From positions 56,045 through 120,044 of the forward strand of contig JABBOD010000003.1 of assembly GCA_019351995.1 (NCBI GenBank): a DNA stretch of 64,000 nucleotides. Direction: 5' to 3'. The notes under the pieces were generated by a model. That model saw only the letters and a list, made by a program, of their open reading frames with translations, made no database searches and was not told the origin of the DNA. Position 1 is the first letter of the stretch. Each line of letters opens with the position of its first letter. Below are positions 61,346-64,000 of the stretch, piece by piece. The stretch is from Acidobacteriota bacterium. GTDB lineage: Bacteria; Actinomycetota; Actinomycetes; Actinomycetales; Microbacteriaceae. The position numbers and the translations under genes were made by a program.

Positions 61346-63898
61346 CTAAGCGACCGAGCTGTATGACACGATCCCGCGACGGATGCCGTCGATCGCGACG
61401 CGTGCCGTCCGGCCGAGCGGGCCATCGGCCACGATCGAGATCTGGTCGAGAAGATCGACGGCCTGCTTCATCCACCGAACGAAGTCACCTGCGGCCAGAT
61501 CGGCTTCTCGGAGCACCGCGTCGAGCTGCCCACCACGTGCCCAGAGCTGGGTCGCGAGGGCAAGCCCGGTCGACGGGGGCGTGCTCTCGGGGAGGCGATG
61601 CTCGACCTCCAGGTCGCTGAGCTGGGCCCACAGCTCGCCAGTGGCCTCCAGGGCCGCCCGGAAGGGACCGTTCGGGAGTTTTCGCTCCCCCGTCTCCTCG
61701 CGCCGAGGTTCAAAGATCAGGGTGCTGACCAGAGCAGCAAGCCCCGGCGCGTCGAGATCGTTCCAGGTGCCGCGGCGCAGGCACTCGGCCACCAGCAGGT
61801 CGCGTTCGCCGTAGATGCGGCGCAGCGAACGCCCCGGCGCGGCCACGGTAACCACGCCATCCGTGGTGTCGAGATAGCCCAGTTCGAGCAGAACATCGGT
61901 CACCCGATCGAAGACCTGCGCCACCGCGCCGGTGCGCCCGCGGATCTGCGAGCTCAACTGATCGGTCTCCCTCTTGAGCCGCCACCAGCGTTCGGCCCAG
62001 CGTGCGTGCGCCTCGCGGTCGCTGCAGCTCTGGCACGGATGGGCCCGCATCTGTTTGCGGAGCTCCCCGATGCGGCGCTGGCGACGATCCCGATCGGAGC
62101 GGCTCTCGCCGTTGGCGCTCCCGCCGCGCCCCTCGGCCCGAGCGTTCTTCTTCTCCAGGTCGGTCAGCTCACGCCGCAGTCCCGAGTACTCCTGGAAATC
62201 ACCGAGGTGGCAGTGCATCGCCTCGGCGTACTTCGTGAGAGACGCCTCCTGCTCGCGTACCCGCCGCGCCATGTCAACGACGGCACGATCGGCCTGGAAC
62301 TGGGCGAAGGAACTCTCGAGAATCTCGCGGGTGCGATCCCGACCGAACTGCTCGATCAGGTTGACCGCCATGTTGTAGGTCGGCCGGAAGCTCGAGATCA
62401 GCGGATAGCTGCGACGCGACGCCAGCGAGGCCACGGCGGCGGGATCGAGCCCCGCCGCCCACTGGATGACCGCGTGCCCCTCCACGTCGATCCCGCGACG
62501 ACCGGCCCTGCCAGTGAGTTGCGTGTACTCGCCCGGTGTGATCGGCACGCGAGCCTCGCCGTTGAACTTCTCGAGCTTCTCGAGCACGACGGTGCGTGCC
62601 GGCATGTTCACTCCCAGCGCCAGCGTCTCCGTGGCGAAGACCACCTTCAGGAGCTTCCGCTGGAACAGCTCCTCGACGACCTCTTTGAAGGCCGGCAGCA
62701 TCCCGGCGTGATGGGCCGCGATGCCACGTTCCAGGCCCTCGAGCCACTCCCAATATCCCAAGACGCCCAGATCCTGATCCGGGATACTGCGGCAACGCTC
62801 CTCGACGATTGCCCTGATCTCCTCGCGCTCGGCCCGTTCGGTGAGCCGGATGTCTGACCGCACCACCTGTCGCACCGCCGAGTCGCAGCCGATCCGGCTG
62901 AAGACGAAGAAGATCGCCGGCAGCAGGTTCTTGGACTCGAGCAGCCGCGCGAGTTCCGGGCGATCCATGCGGTCGTCCCGCTCGAATCGGCCGCCCCCGC
63001 GAGTCGAACCGACGGCGGCGAGTCCCGAACCGCGGCTCCCCTCTGATCCCGAACCGCCCTGGCCTTTGCGGTGATGTCGTCCACCGTGAGCACCGCGATA
63101 GGTGTCCCCGCCGCCGCCGCCCCCCGCCCGGCCACCGCTCGATGCCATCCGCGTGAGTTCGGGGTTGACCCGATTCGTCGCCGCGGGGCCGAGGTTGACC
63201 ACCGCGGAGCTGTCGAACAGGTCGAGGAGTTTGCTTCGCACCAGAACATGCTGTTCGAGGGGAACGGGGCGCTCCTCGGAGACGATCACGTCGGTGTCGC
63301 CGCGCACGGCCTGCAGCCAGTCGCCGAACTCCTCGGCGTTTGAGACGGTGGCGCTGAGCGACACCATCTTGACGGCCCGCGGCAGGTGAATGATGACTTC
63401 CTCCCAGACCGCCCCGCGGAAACGGTCGGCCAGGAAATGCACCTCATCCATCACGACGTACGCCAGGTCTCTGAGCAGCGGCGAGTCGGCGTAGAGCATA
63501 TTGCGCAACACCTCGGTGGTCATCACGACCACGCGCGCGGAGCTGTTGATGTTGCTGTCACCGGTGAGGAGTCCGACCGACTGCGCGCCGTGTTCGGCGG
63601 TCAGCTCGTTGAACTTCTGGTTGCTGAGCGCCTTCATCGGGGTCGTGTAGAAGACCTTGGCGCGCGGTTCGCTCAGCGCCAGGTGCACGGCGAACTCCGC
63701 GACGATCGTCTTGCCGGCACCGGTTGGTGCCGCCACCAGCACGCTGTGCCCCTCTTCCAACGCACGGCAGGCTTCCAGTTGGAAGGGGTCGAGATCGAAC
63801 TCCTGATTGCGGCGGAACTCCTCCACCTGCGGCGCAGTACGACGTGTCCGCGCAGCATCGCGGGCCGCCGAATAGCGCTCCGCTGGGGAAAGTGTCAC
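61346..63898 (-). CDS. helY: Superfamily 2 RNA/DNA helicase of the Ski2/Mtr4 type (HelY)
   Basis: This 850-residue helicase has Walker A APTGAGKT (~57-64), TTPMKALSNQKF, the DEVH box (~151-154), SATVSNAEEF, and in the second RecA domain IFFVFSR, GIAAHHAGMLPAFKEVVEELF, ATETLALGVNMPARTVV and TQLTGRAGRRGID. The C-terminal DSHCT-like region follows. A Gly/Arg/His-rich insert (~252-310) interrupts the domain junction. HPCQSCSDREAH near residue 625 may be a small metal site. Actinobacterial HelY follows tatC, and here its GTG start overlaps the tatC stop by 4 nt. Role in RNA processing is inferred. Confidence 0.93.
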   Translation of the reverse strand: MTLSPAERYSAARDAARTRRTAPQVEEFRRNQEFDLDPFQLEACRALEEGHSVLVAAPTGAGKTIVAEFAVHLALSEPRAKVFYTTPMKALSNQKFNELTAEHGAQSVGLLTGDSNINSSARVVVMTTEVLRNMLYADSPLLRDLAYVVMDEVHFLADRFRGAVWEEVIIHLPRAVKMVSLSATVSNAEEFGDWLQAVRGDTDVIVSEERPVPLEQHVLVRSKLLDLFDSSAVVNLGPAATNRVNPELTRMASSGGRAGGGGGGDTYRGAHGGRHHRKGQGGSGSEGSRGSGLAAVGSTRGGGRFERDDRMDRPELARLLESKNLLPAIFFVFSRIGCDSAVRQVVRSDIRLTERAEREEIRAIVEERCRSIPDQDLGVLGYWEWLEGLERGIAAHHAGMLPAFKEVVEELFQRKLLKVVFATETLALGVNMPARTVVLEKLEKFNGEARVPITPGEYTQLTGRAGRRGIDVEGHAVIQWAAGLDPAAVASLASRRSYPLISSFRPTYNMAVNLIEQFGRDRTREILESSFAQFQADRAVVDMARRVREQEASLTKYAEAMHCHLGDFQEYSGLRRELTDLEKKNARAEGRGGSANGESRSDRDRRQRRIGELRKQMRAHPCQSCSDREAHARWAERWWRLKRETDQLSSQIRGRTGAVAQVFDRVTDVLLELGYLDTTDGVVTVAAPGRSLRRIYGERDLLVAECLRRGTWNDLDAPGLAALVSTLIFEPRREETGERKLPNGPFRAALEATGELWAQLSDLEVEHRLPESTPPSTGLALATQLWARGGQLDAVLREADLAAGDFVRWMKQAVDLLDQISIVADGPLGRTARVAIDGIRRGIVSYSSVA

Positions 63899-64000
63899 GT
63901 GCCGGCCAGTTCGGTGGTGAGGGTGTTGTTGCGGCGTGTGATGGTGCGGTCGTGGAGGGCGGAGATGCCGTATGCGGTGAAGTAGAGGGCGATCATGGGG
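63895..64000 (-). CDS. tatC: Sec-independent translocase TatC, C-terminal end only
   Basis: The last 34 codons of a gene running in from beyond the window read PMIALYFTAYGISALHDR and end in a polar tail. A final hydrophobic helix followed by a short polar tail, directly upstream of helY, fits TatC, the Tat substrate-recognition subunit. The assignment rests on context and this short segment. The TGA overlaps the helY GTG. Confidence 0.7.
   Translation of the reverse strand, partial: PMIALYFTAYGISALHDRTITRRNNTLTTELAGT

Noticed and set aside
1..64000. tRNA, rRNA, CRISPR, insertion sequences, prophage or attachment sites
   Set aside because: No tRNA T-arm/cloverleaf pattern in gaps, no regularly spaced repeats, no transposase, integrase or phage structural genes were seen on either strand.

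Overview
The window is high-GC DNA (roughly two thirds G+C) from an actinobacterium. Microbacteriaceae or a close relative is the best guess. The main evidence is gene order: aroG, a PknL-type kinase, an Rv2175c-like regulator and a prenyl synthase; then a dcw cluster running mraZ to divIVA; then ctaCDF, trpD, and ctaE-qcrCAB. A DnaE1 polymerase, a cysteine-free RbpA and a MurE without the usual DNPR motif also fit. I cannot name a genus from the sequence.\n\nLayout. 1-6.4 kb: end of aroG, a Ser/Thr kinase with four PASTA domains, a LysM wall hydrolase, a small HTH protein, a polyprenyl diphosphate synthase and a DUF3040 membrane protein. 6.4-26.6 kb: two tandem terminators, a four-repeat MraZ operator, then one co-directional block with many 4-nt start/stop overlaps: mraZ, rsmH, ftsL, ftsI, murE, murF, mraY, murD, ftsW, murG, murC, ftsQ, ftsZ, yggS, sepF, yggT, divIVA, lspA, rluD. 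This block makes lipid II and builds the divisome and polar growth machinery. 26.6-36 kb: dnaE, a flavin reductase, hisD, nrdR, pyrD, a DUF3043 protein, an M20 dipeptidase and an A-type Fe-S carrier. 36-45.5 kb: the aerobic respiratory chain (ctaC, ctaD, ctaF, and ctaE-qcrC-qcrA-qcrB on the other strand), with trpD divergent from ctaE.\n\n45.5-56.8 kb is the accessory part: glpD with a divergent SorC-type regulator and a palindromic operator, an FMN hydroxy-acid oxidase, a TfoX-like protein, a nucleoside hydrolase, DUF4287, a GT-C-like membrane protein and a RibD/DHFR-like reductase. These are followed by a decayed stretch (53.3-55.1 kb) with remnants of a TipAS-like and a NUDIX gene, a 57-residue orphan, an orphan Imm5-type immunity protein and a gene frameshifted at an A7 run. 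Then come a NUDIX-HbpS/UPF0303 fusion and an SDR lacking the usual catalytic Tyr. 56.8-64 kb returns to housekeeping: NfeD and SPFH membrane proteins, a glycerophosphodiesterase, RbpA, Lnt, a HelY helicase and the end of tatC.\n\nI found no tRNA, rRNA, CRISPR array, insertion sequence or phage. Promoter architecture is notable: many first genes have a TANNNT hexamer 6-9 nt before the start codon and no Shine-Dalgarno sequence, so leaderless transcription looks common. No complete new multi-gene system is evident. The most unusual items are the MurE motif change, the NUDIX-HbpS fusion, the A7 frameshift, the rare-codon patch in qcrA and the decayed island with its orphan immunity gene.
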